44,408 nt of DNA from Brachyspira pilosicoli (GTDB lineage: Bacteria > Spirochaetota > Brachyspiria > Brachyspirales > Brachyspiraceae): positions 1 through 44,408 of the forward strand of contig NZ_SAXY01000070.1 of assembly GCF_008016535.1 (NCBI RefSeq). Reading direction: 5' to 3'. The notes under the pieces were generated by a model that was given only the letters and a program-made list of their open reading frames with translations, ran no database searches and was not told the origin of the DNA. The translations under genes and the position numbers were made by a program. Each line of letters starts with the position of its first letter. The stretch's first letter is position 1. This document shows positions 17,159 to 23,568 of the stretch, in pieces.

Positions 17159-17186
17159 TTTACATTTAAAATGAATTTAGTATAAT
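17159..17186 (+). promoter_or_regulatory. Promoter of Rpn copy 1 (leaderless)
   Basis: TTTACA (17159-17164), 16-bp spacer, TATAAT (17181-17186), then 6 nt to the ATG at 17193. Transcription should begin at or within a base or two of the start codon. The same layout precedes the other three Rpn copies. Confidence 0.7.
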
Positions 17187-17192
17187 AAAGTT

Positions 17193-18068
17193 ATGATTAA
17201 TGTTTTGAATGATTATTTTGTGAGATATCTTTTTTCGGATAAAGGAAGCGAAGTAATATTGTTGGATTTTATCAATTCAATAATGCTTGATTCAGAAATG
17301 AAAACTTTTAGAGCAGCAGAGATTTTAAATCCTTTTAATTATAAAGAAAATTATGAGAATAAAGAAACTATAGTAGATGTAAAATGTATTACACAAAATG
17401 GTACAGTTGTTATAATAGAAATACAGCTGCAAGGCAATTCAAGATTTCCAGAGCGAATACTTTATTATTGGGCTTCTAATTACAGCAAACTTTTAAAACA
17501 AGGCGAAAAATATGATGCCCTAACACCTGTAATAAGTATTAATTTGCTCAATTTCAATTTAGATGATAATGAGAGTATACATTCTTGTTATATGATTTAC
17601 GATACTGTTAATAAGAGGCTATTAACAGACCATTTGCAAATTCATATAATAGAGCTTAAAAAATTTAGGTATGATTTATTAAAGCCCGATTTAAACTGTT
17701 GGTTAAAATTTTTTACTATTAAAAATAATAAGGAGGAAGTTATGTCTGATTTAGTAAAAGAAAAACCTATAATGGAAGAAGTACAAAGAAGATATAATAA
17801 CTTTATTAAAGATAGATTAATGATGAACGAGTATGATAAGAGAGAAGCATATTTATACGGCAATCAAATAATGCTTGAAGAAGAAAGAAGATTGGGAATA
17901 GAACAAGGCATAGAACAAGGCATAGAACAAGGCATAGAGCAAGGCATAGAGCAAGGCGAAAAAAACAAAGCAATATCTATGGCAAAAAACATGAAAGCAA
18001 GAGATATGGATATAAAACTCATAAGCGAATTAACAGGCTTGAGCATAGAGGAAATAGAAAAATTGTAA
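17193..18068 (+). CDS. Rpn family PD-(D/E)XK nuclease, copy 1, long form
   Basis: 291 residues, 'PD-(D/E)XK nuclease family transposase' type (Rpn). Nuclease core about 1-180: IVDVK with Asp62, EIQ with Glu76 and Gln78, and the family block ERILYYWASNYSKLLKQGEKYDAL ending in VISINLLNF. The C-terminal part (184-291) has a helical region, five IEQG repeats (residues 235-254) and a tail SIEEIEKL. Rpn long forms in enterobacteria are DNA-damaging toxins acting in phage defence, inhibited by a short C-terminal product. No Shine-Dalgarno at this start. Residues 1-183 differ from copy 3 at only about five positions; the tail after the repeats is identical to copy 2. Confidence 0.9.
   Translation: MINVLNDYFVRYLFSDKGSEVILLDFINSIMLDSEMKTFRAAEILNPFNYKENYENKETIVDVKCITQNGTVVIIEIQLQGNSRFPERILYYWASNYSKLLKQGEKYDALTPVISINLLNFNLDDNESIHSCYMIYDTVNKRLLTDHLQIHIIELKKFRYDLLKPDLNCWLKFFTIKNNKEEVMSDLVKEKPIMEEVQRRYNNFIKDRLMMNEYDKREAYLYGNQIMLEEERRLGIEQGIEQGIEQGIEQGIEQGEKNKAISMAKNMKARDMDIKLISELTGLSIEEIEKL
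17742..18068 (+). CDS. Internal in-frame ORF of Rpn copy 1 (RpnS-like short form)
   Basis: An in-frame ATG (codon 184 of the long form) lies 5 nt behind a perfect AAGGAGG (17730-17736) inside the gene, the best ribosome site in the neighbourhood. It would give a 108-residue protein, MSDLVKEKPIMEEV to SIEEIEKL, lacking the nuclease core and containing the GIEQ repeats. Known Rpn systems make exactly such a short C-terminal inhibitor. The placement of the site at the domain border, repeated in all copies, supports real use. Confidence 0.65.
   Translation: MSDLVKEKPIMEEVQRRYNNFIKDRLMMNEYDKREAYLYGNQIMLEEERRLGIEQGIEQGIEQGIEQGIEQGEKNKAISMAKNMKARDMDIKLISELTGLSIEEIEKL
17895..17954 (+). repeat. 12-bp GIEQ repeats, five units
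   Basis: Five tandem in-frame units GG(C/A)ATAGA(A/G)CAA encoding GIEQ in the short/long Rpn overlap of copy 1. Copy 3 has six units, copy 2 one. Confidence 0.9.
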
Positions 18069-18157
18069 TTAATAATATCATTTAGTTTGTTAATTTTGTC
18101 GATAATATGATTCTCAATCGGAGGCAATGGAATTAATATCTTTTTAATAATAAACAA
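18069..18157 (-). pseudogene. Remnant of hsdS 3' end, copy 1
   Basis: On the minus strand this spacer reads ILIPLPPIENHIIDKINKLNDIIN, matching the last conserved block of the intact HsdS nearby (YIPLPPIEEQGRIVHKINKLN). Only about 25 codons survive, without start or the rest of the gene. Confidence 0.7.
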
Positions 18158-18169
18158 AATTATATTAGC

Positions 18170-18197
18170 TTTACATTTAAAATGAATTTAGTATAAT
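18170..18197 (+). promoter_or_regulatory. Promoter of Rpn copy 2 (leaderless)
   Basis: TTTACA (18170-18175), 16-bp spacer, TATAAT (18192-18197), 6 nt to ATG at 18204. Confidence 0.7.
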
Positions 18198-18203
18198 AAA
18201 ACT

Positions 18204-19100
18204 ATGAAAGATTTAGATAAATTAAAACAGATATTAAATGAACCTGTTACAATAAATAATTTAAATAGAATTAATGATTATTTTATTAGATATTTGTTTT
18301 CTCATAGAGGTAATGAAAATATAGCTTTAAACTTTATTAATGCCGTGTTTAAAGATTTAGACTTTGAAACTTTTAAGAAAATAGAAATACTCAATCCATT
18401 TAATATAGCAGAAAATTATGATGAAAAAGAATCAATAGTTGATATAAAAGCAACAACTGAAACAGGAATAACCGTATTAATAGAGATACAAGCAAGAGGC
18501 AATGAAAACTTTATAAAAAGAACTTTATATTATTGGGCATACAATTACAGCAGCAATTTAAATAGAGGTTCTATTTATGATGAATTAAAAGCGGTTGTAA
18601 GTATTAATATTACAAACTTTATTCTTACAGATGAAAACAAAGTTCATAGCTGTTATGTTTTAAAAGAGTTAAATAATAATAAAATTCTCACCGACCATTG
18701 TCAATTACATTTTATAGAGCTTCCAAAATTCAACGTAAAAAATATAACTAAAATGGAAGAACTGCATAAAGATTTTATTTCTTGGATAAAGTTTTTTAAA
18801 GGAGATAATATGTCAAACTTAATAAAAGAAAACACTATATTTGAAGAAGTAGAAAATAAATGCAATACATTTGTTAATGACAGACCAGTAATGGACAAAT
18901 ATAAAAAACGAGAAGTAGATGCATATTTTTTTGACAGAAGTATGGAATTAGATTTAAAAAAAGCAAAAGAAGAAGGCATAGAACAAGGCGAAAAAAACAA
19001 AGCAATATCTATGGCAAAAAACATGAAAGCAAGAGATATGGATATAAAACTCATAAGCGAATTAACAGGCCTGAGCATAGAGGAAATAGAAAAATTGTAA
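18204..19100 (+). CDS. Rpn family PD-(D/E)XK nuclease, copy 2, long form
   Basis: 298 residues. Same family as its neighbours but with a clearly diverged nuclease half and an N-terminal extension of about 18 residues. Catalytic pattern intact: IVDIK Asp80, EIQ Glu94 and Gln96, then RTLYYWAYNYSSNLNRGSIYDEL. The region after residue 203 is the separable C-terminal domain, with a single GIEQ unit; from that unit to the stop it is identical in protein to copy 1. No Shine-Dalgarno before the long start. Lies 135 bp behind copy 1 and 134 bp before copy 3. A different nuclease head on a shared tail suggests tail exchange between copies. Confidence 0.9.
   Translation: MKDLDKLKQILNEPVTINNLNRINDYFIRYLFSHRGNENIALNFINAVFKDLDFETFKKIEILNPFNIAENYDEKESIVDIKATTETGITVLIEIQARGNENFIKRTLYYWAYNYSSNLNRGSIYDELKAVVSINITNFILTDENKVHSCYVLKELNNNKILTDHCQLHFIELPKFNVKNITKMEELHKDFISWIKFFKGDNMSNLIKENTIFEEVENKCNTFVNDRPVMDKYKKREVDAYFFDRSMELDLKKAKEEGIEQGEKNKAISMAKNMKARDMDIKLISELTGLSIEEIEKL
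18810..19100 (+). CDS. Internal in-frame ORF of Rpn copy 2 (RpnS-like short form)
   Basis: In-frame ATG (codon 203) 5 nt behind AAAGGAG (18798-18804). Product 96 residues, MSNLIKENTIFEEV to SIEEIEKL. Its first 60 residues differ strongly from the short form of copy 1 while the last 40 are the same. Confidence 0.62.
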   Translation: MSNLIKENTIFEEVENKCNTFVNDRPVMDKYKKREVDAYFFDRSMELDLKKAKEEGIEQGEKNKAISMAKNMKARDMDIKLISELTGLSIEEIEKL

Positions 19101-19180
19101 TTAATAATATCATTTAGTTTGTTAATTTTGTCGATAATATGATTCTCAATCGGTGGTAATGAAATAATATCTTTTTAATA
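19101..19180 (-). pseudogene. Remnant of hsdS 3' end, copy 2
   Basis: Same remnant as at 18069-18157 with a 1-nt deletion that shifts the frame between the LPPIE block and the upstream residues. Not expressible as HsdS. Confidence 0.65.
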
Positions 19181-19200
19181 ATAAACAAAATTATATTAGC

Positions 19201-19228
19201 TTTACATTTAAAATGAATTTAGTATAAT
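19201..19228 (+). promoter_or_regulatory. Promoter of Rpn copy 3 (leaderless)
   Basis: TTTACA (19201-19206), 16-bp spacer, TATAAT (19223-19228), 6 nt to ATG at 19235. Confidence 0.7.
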
Positions 19229-19234
19229 AAAGTT

Positions 19235-20122
19235 ATGATTAATGTTTTGAATGATTATTTTGTGAGATATCTTTTTTCGGATAAAGGAAGCGAAGTAATA
19301 TTGTTGGATTTTATCAATTCAATAATGCTTGACTCAGAAATGAAAACTTTTAGAGCAGCAGAGATTTTAAATCCTTTTAATTACAAAGAAAATTATGAAG
19401 ATAAAGAAACTATAGTAGATGTAAAATGTATTACACAAAATGGTACAGTTGTTATAATAGAGATACAGCTTCAGGGCAATTCAAGATTTCCAGAGCGAAT
19501 ACTTTATTATTGGGCTTCTAATTACAGCAAACTTTTAAAACAAGGCGAAAAATATGATGCCCTAACACCTGTAATAAGTATTAATTTGCTCAATTTTAAT
19601 TTAGATGATAATGAGAGTATACATTCTTGTTATATGATTTATGATTCATTTAATAAAAGATTATTAACAGACCATTTGCAAATTCATATAATAGAGCTTA
19701 AAAAATTTAGATGTGATTTAGTGAAACCAGATTTAAATTGTTGGTTAAAATTTTTTACTATTAAAAATAATAAGGAGGAAGTTATGTCTGATTTAGTAAA
19801 AGAAAAACCTATAATGGAAGAAGTACAAAGAAGATATAATAACTTTATTAAAGATAGATTAATGATGAACGAGTATGATAAGAGAGAAGCATATTTATAC
19901 GGCAATCAAATAATGCTTGAAGAAGAAAGAAGATTGGGCATAGAACAAGGCATAGAACAAGGCATAGAACAAGGCATAGAGCAAGGAATAGAGCAAGGCA
20001 TAGAACAAGGCGAAAAGATGAAGGCAATATCTATAGCAAGAAATTTAAAAAAATCGGGTATAGATATAAGAATTATAAGCGAAAACACAGGCTTAAGCAT
20101 AGAGGAAATAAAAAACTTGTGA
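19235..20122 (+). CDS. Rpn family PD-(D/E)XK nuclease, copy 3, long form
   Basis: 295 residues. Nuclease half nearly identical to copy 1 (differences near residues 56, 155-156, 173 and 176), Asp62, Glu76 and Gln78 retained. The C-terminal half is identical to copy 1 up to the GIEQ block, which has six units instead of five, then diverges: GEKMKAISIARNLKKSGI to SIEEIKNL. So copies 1 and 3 share a head and copies 1 and 2 share a tail. Convergent with hsdS, 90 bp apart. Role as long-form toxin of an Rpn defence pair is inferred from the family. Confidence 0.9.
   Translation: MINVLNDYFVRYLFSDKGSEVILLDFINSIMLDSEMKTFRAAEILNPFNYKENYEDKETIVDVKCITQNGTVVIIEIQLQGNSRFPERILYYWASNYSKLLKQGEKYDALTPVISINLLNFNLDDNESIHSCYMIYDSFNKRLLTDHLQIHIIELKKFRCDLVKPDLNCWLKFFTIKNNKEEVMSDLVKEKPIMEEVQRRYNNFIKDRLMMNEYDKREAYLYGNQIMLEEERRLGIEQGIEQGIEQGIEQGIEQGIEQGEKMKAISIARNLKKSGIDIRIISENTGLSIEEIKNL
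19784..20122 (+). CDS. Internal in-frame ORF of Rpn copy 3 (RpnS-like short form)
   Basis: In-frame ATG (codon 184) 5 nt behind AAGGAGG (19772-19778), the same site as in copy 1. Product 112 residues, with six GIEQ units and a tail distinct from copies 1 and 2; the distinct tail might keep its pairing separate. Confidence 0.65.
   Translation: MSDLVKEKPIMEEVQRRYNNFIKDRLMMNEYDKREAYLYGNQIMLEEERRLGIEQGIEQGIEQGIEQGIEQGIEQGEKMKAISIARNLKKSGIDIRIISENTGLSIEEIKNL
19937..20008 (+). repeat. 12-bp GIEQ repeats, six units
   Basis: Six tandem in-frame units encoding GIEQ in Rpn copy 3, one more than in copy 1. Confidence 0.9.
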
Positions 20123-20125
20123 GTG

Positions 20126-20149
20126 CCTGACATTCGTAAGAATGGCAGG
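20126..20149 (+). terminator. Hairpin between Rpn copy 3 and hsdS
   Basis: CCTG-A-CATTC loop GTAA GAATG-G-CAGG: 9 pairs with one internal mismatch, 4 bp after the Rpn stop. No T-run follows directly (six T appear 20 nt later), so termination is possible but not assured. Confidence 0.35.
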
Positions 20150-20212
20150 GATTATTTACGAACAAGTTTTTTATAAATGATAAAAGAGGCAGAAAAGCTA
20201 TAATAGTCTATC

Positions 20213-21832
20213 CTATAATTTAATAGTATTAATAATATTATTTAACTTGTTAATTTTGTGAACAATACGCCCCTGCTCCTCAATCGGCGGCAATGGAATA
20301 TAGAGAGCATTTAAACTATCAGTATTTAAAGTATTTCCCTTAATTGCTGTTTTAGTATCACCAGATTGAGAAATTAAAGGCATTATTAAAAATAAATAAT
20401 TTGTTACTATTTTATCAGTATCTATAAATGGATAAATAGATATAATAGCTTCATTATGAAATGCATCTATCCCCAAGATTGATACTTTACCAACTGTAAG
20501 TTTAAAACTCATTAAAAGAGTTCCTGCTGTTGATATTCTATTTTTAAATATTTTTTCTGCTGAATGTTTATTTACCTTTTCTTTAGTTTCATACAGAACG
20601 CTATCAGGTATAAGGTCAGCTATTGAAACCCAAGGAAAAGTAGCATTATCCCAATATTCATTTTCTTTTCTAGGTGGAGTTTTACCCATTGAATATGATA
20701 CTATATTATTAAATCTCACCCAAGCCCAGCTGTCAGGTATATCAAAAGGCAGTTCATCATCTATACAAACATCTTTCAAAATATTTTTGCCGTCTGAAAC
20801 TCTTTCATAATACGAACCGTCTTTCTTATATATCTCGCTTGTAGTTTTATCTTTTTTTATCTTGCCTTCTTTTATTAATTTTTCTCTCTCTTCTTTTATG
20901 CGTTTCAAGAGTTTTTCTACGGGTTCATCTTTTTCGCTTTGCTCTGTGAGTTTGCCCTCTATGGCATATTGAAGAATAGATTTTTTTATGCTGTTAGGAA
21001 ACTCTTTATTTAATTTAGTAATATTTTTTTCGAGGCTATCGTATTCATTAATAAGCGGCATTAAAAGGTTTATTTTTTCAACAATGCGTTTTTGTTCCTC
21101 GATAGGCGGCAATGGAATCAATAACTCAGATAATTTTTTAACTGATATAAAATTAAATGTTGTTTTACCAGCTACTTGTAAAAGATAAGTTTTAAAAGTA
21201 GGAGCAATAGTAAATATAAATTCTGGCATACAATATTTTTTCCAATATTCATTAATAACAAGCCCATTAAATTGCTGATTTGTAGTTAATGGAATTTCTG
21301 TTATAGCATATTGCCCTACAGTAGCACTAGTACAACATAATAGCACAGTTTTTACAGGTAATATTCTATTACTATTTTTAGATAATGCAGATTCATTTAT
21401 AGCCTGTAATGTTTTATAAATTCTTCTTCCTTGATTATGTATATCCTCAACTGTAAACCAAGGAATAGTTGGATTATACCAAAATTTATTATTAGAACGT
21501 AAAGGAGTAAAACCATTTATAATAGTGCATAACTCTCCTATCCTTACCCAAGCCCAGCTGTCTGGTATTTCAAACGGAAGCTCTTCGTCTATACAAACTT
21601 CTTTCAAAATATTCTTACCTTCCGCAATCCTTTCATAATACGAGCCGTCTTTTTTATATATCTCGCTTATTGTATTCTCTTTCTTTATCTTGCCTTCTTT
21701 TATTAAGCTCTCTTTTTCTTCTTTTATACGTTTCAAGAGTTTTTCTACGGGTTCATCTTTTTTACTTTGCTCTGTGAGTTTGCCCTCAACTGCCATTTGA
21801 AGTATTGATTTTTTTAATTCCGATGCTGTCAT
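20213..21832 (-). CDS. hsdS: Type I restriction-modification specificity subunit
   Basis: Target-recognition subunit of the HsdRMS complex, determining the bipartite DNA site. 539 residues: two target-recognition domains (about 92-255 and 368-530) each followed by the conserved LLIPLPPIEEQKRIV / LYIPLPPIEEQGRIV block and helix. The block preceding each TRD (residues 7-97 and 283-373: KKSILQ, EGKLTEQS, DEPVEKLLKRIKEE, SEIYKKDGSYYER, IPDSWAWVR) is duplicated. AAAGGC ribosome site; 16 bp behind hsdM. Fragments of its 3' end recur between the adjacent Rpn genes. Confidence 0.95.
   Translation of the reverse strand: MTASELKKSILQMAVEGKLTEQSKKDEPVEKLLKRIKEEKESLIKEGKIKKENTISEIYKKDGSYYERIAEGKNILKEVCIDEELPFEIPDSWAWVRIGELCTIINGFTPLRSNNKFWYNPTIPWFTVEDIHNQGRRIYKTLQAINESALSKNSNRILPVKTVLLCCTSATVGQYAITEIPLTTNQQFNGLVINEYWKKYCMPEFIFTIAPTFKTYLLQVAGKTTFNFISVKKLSELLIPLPPIEEQKRIVEKINLLMPLINEYDSLEKNITKLNKEFPNSIKKSILQYAIEGKLTEQSEKDEPVEKLLKRIKEEREKLIKEGKIKKDKTTSEIYKKDGSYYERVSDGKNILKDVCIDDELPFDIPDSWAWVRFNNIVSYSMGKTPPRKENEYWDNATFPWVSIADLIPDSVLYETKEKVNKHSAEKIFKNRISTAGTLLMSFKLTVGKVSILGIDAFHNEAIISIYPFIDTDKIVTNYLFLIMPLISQSGDTKTAIKGNTLNTDSLNALYIPLPPIEEQGRIVHKINKLNNIINTIKL
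20714..20986 (-). repeat. hsdS conserved block, second copy
   Basis: About 273 bp repeated at 21542-21814 (offset 828 bp) within hsdS; encodes the conserved stretch before the second target-recognition domain. Such repeats allow exchange of the recognition halves. Confidence 0.8.
21542..21814 (-). repeat. hsdS conserved block, first copy
   Basis: Partner of 20714-20986, preceding the first target-recognition domain. Confidence 0.8.
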
Positions 21833-21848
21833 TTTCTAATGCCTTTTA

Positions 21849-23309
21849 TTATTTTAATATATTCATTATATTATCAAGCACTCTGTCTATATCTGCGTCC
21901 AAACTCGCCCTGCGCTCCTGATACTGTTTTATAAGTTCGTCCGGCGGCAGTATTTCTTCCTCCTCATGGGGGTATCCGCATAAGTCTATATTATAATTCC
22001 TTTCCGCTATCTCATCAATGCTGTATTTCTTGCTCTTGTCAAAACCATCTGCGCTAATCTCTTTTCTATTATCCCACCATTCAAATACTTCATTAAAATG
22101 CTCTAATTTCATAGGTTTAGTTTTTGAGAAGTTTTTATATCCTTCCGGCATATCTAATCTATAAATCCAAGTCTCTTTTGTGGAATGAGTTTTATCAAAG
22201 AATAATATATTAGTTGTAATTGATGTATAAGGAGCAAAAACACTATGAGGCATACGCACTATAGTATGCAAATTAAACTCTTTAAATAATTTTTTCTTTA
22301 TAGCCGCTTTTATATTATCAGTACCAAATAAAAAACCGTCCGGAAGTATTACAGCACTTCTTCCATTAAGTTTTAATCTATACATTATAAGAGTAACAAA
22401 CAAATCAGCCGTTTCACTGCTTCTCAAATCAGCTGGGAAATTCATTTTTATATTATCTTTTTCACTTCCTCCATAAGGCGGATTCATTACTATAATATCA
22501 AATTTCTCATTTTCTTTATACCCTCTCACATCATATTCAAGTGCATTGTCATGAAAAATATTAGGGCTGTCAACATCATGTATAAACATATTTGTAATGC
22601 ATAATAAAAAAGGAAGAGCTTTTTTTTCTACCCCATAAATAAAATTATTATAAAGCTCTCTTTTTTCAGGCCCCTGCAAATCCTCATAAATTATATTTAA
22701 AGCAGAAGTTAAAAATCCCCCCGTACCGCATGCAAAATCTGCCATTCTCTCGCCTAGTTTAGGATTAATAATTTTCATTATAAAATCAGTTACAGCCCTA
22801 GGCGTATAAAACTCTCCCGCATTTCCGGCACTCTGAAGACTTTTTAATATAGTTTCATATATTTCGCCGAAAGCATGACGTTCTTTATAATCTTCAAAAT
22901 CTATTTCATTTATTACATTTATCACCTGCCTTAAAAGTATGCCGTCTTTCATATAATTATTATTATCTTCAAATGCCGACTGTACTATACCTTTCACTTT
23001 TAAAGAACTGTCATCAATTTCTAATTTTTTAAGAGCAGGAAAAAGTTCAGTATTAACAAAATTTAAAAGCTCATCTCCGGTTAATGCCTTACCGTCTTTA
23101 TTATCGACCGCCCAATTATCCCACCTCAGCTTCTCAGGTATTACCGATTTATAATAATCATAAACCGCTTCCCATTGCTGCTCTTTATAATTAAAAATCT
23201 TTAAAAATATTATCCACACCATTTGTTCTATACGCTGAGCATCGCCGTTAATACCCGCATCATTACGCATGATATCTTGAAGTCTTTTTACTAAATTATT
23301 TAAACTCAT
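21849..23309 (-). CDS. hsdM: Type I restriction-modification DNA adenine methylase
   Basis: N6-adenine methyltransferase subunit; methylates the sites chosen by HsdS. 486 residues: an N-terminal helical HsdM domain (about 1-125), the SAM-binding motif ADFACGTGGFLTSAL, the catalytic IIVMNPPYGG (NPPY motif), and SAVILPDGFLFG typical of the family. GGAGTGAG Shine-Dalgarno. 259 bp separate it from hsdR, and 16 bp from hsdS. The gap to hsdR holds a GC-rich repeat, so hsdM-hsdS may be transcribed apart from hsdR. Confidence 0.96.
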   Translation of the reverse strand: MSLNNLVKRLQDIMRNDAGINGDAQRIEQMVWIIFLKIFNYKEQQWEAVYDYYKSVIPEKLRWDNWAVDNKDGKALTGDELLNFVNTELFPALKKLEIDDSSLKVKGIVQSAFEDNNNYMKDGILLRQVINVINEIDFEDYKERHAFGEIYETILKSLQSAGNAGEFYTPRAVTDFIMKIINPKLGERMADFACGTGGFLTSALNIIYEDLQGPEKRELYNNFIYGVEKKALPFLLCITNMFIHDVDSPNIFHDNALEYDVRGYKENEKFDIIVMNPPYGGSEKDNIKMNFPADLRSSETADLFVTLIMYRLKLNGRSAVILPDGFLFGTDNIKAAIKKKLFKEFNLHTIVRMPHSVFAPYTSITTNILFFDKTHSTKETWIYRLDMPEGYKNFSKTKPMKLEHFNEVFEWWDNRKEISADGFDKSKKYSIDEIAERNYNIDLCGYPHEEEEILPPDELIKQYQERRASLDADIDRVLDNIMNILK

Positions 23310-23377
23310 TTATCTCACTCCGTTTTCTATTTATATTAAAAATTTTTAATTTTTTTATTTTTTTTAGTTATAATATT

Positions 23378-23460
23378 TGCAGGGCTTTGCCCTTAACGAA
23401 GTACACACCGTGCAGCACCCCAGTTCTTTTATTGGTATAAAAGAACCAAAAGAACTGCAT
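23378..23460 (-). repeat. GC-rich intergenic repeat, copy 2
   Basis: Inverted relative to the others. On the minus strand: GCAGTTCTTTTGGTTCTTTT, AAAAGAACTGGGG, TACTTCGTTAAGGGCAAAGCCCT. Includes the hairpin AGGGC-TTT-GCCCT (23381-23393). Lies between hsdR and hsdM. Confidence 0.65.
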
Positions 23461-23568
23461 TTTTATAATTGTTTTATAATATATTAAAAACATGTATTAC
23501 TAATAATAATTCATACTTATTATAAATTATAAACATATTAATAAAAATTATAAATCAAAAAAATATAT

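Larger units (their letters stand above)
17943..18200 (+). repeat. Long direct repeat, first copy (pairs with 18975-19231)
   Basis: About 258 bp running from the last GIEQ unit of Rpn copy 1 through its tail, the hsdS remnant and the promoter of copy 2. The segment 18975-19231 repeats it with about seven differences (near 97% by eye), ending at the promoter of copy 3. Confidence 0.85.
18975..19231 (+). repeat. Long direct repeat, second copy
   Basis: Repeats 17943-18200: tail of Rpn copy 2 from its GIEQ unit, the second hsdS remnant, and the promoter of Rpn copy 3. One base shorter than the first copy. Confidence 0.85.

Noticed and set aside
17864-18157. 97-codon minus-strand frame opposite the tail of Rpn copy 1
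   Set aside because: Its second half is the reverse of the GIEQ repeats (CSMP repeats). Only the first 25-30 codons are meaningful, as an hsdS remnant, and are listed as such.
17895-20008. Short tandem repeats considered as a CRISPR array
   Set aside because: Units are 12 bp, contiguous, without spacers, and in frame inside a coding sequence.
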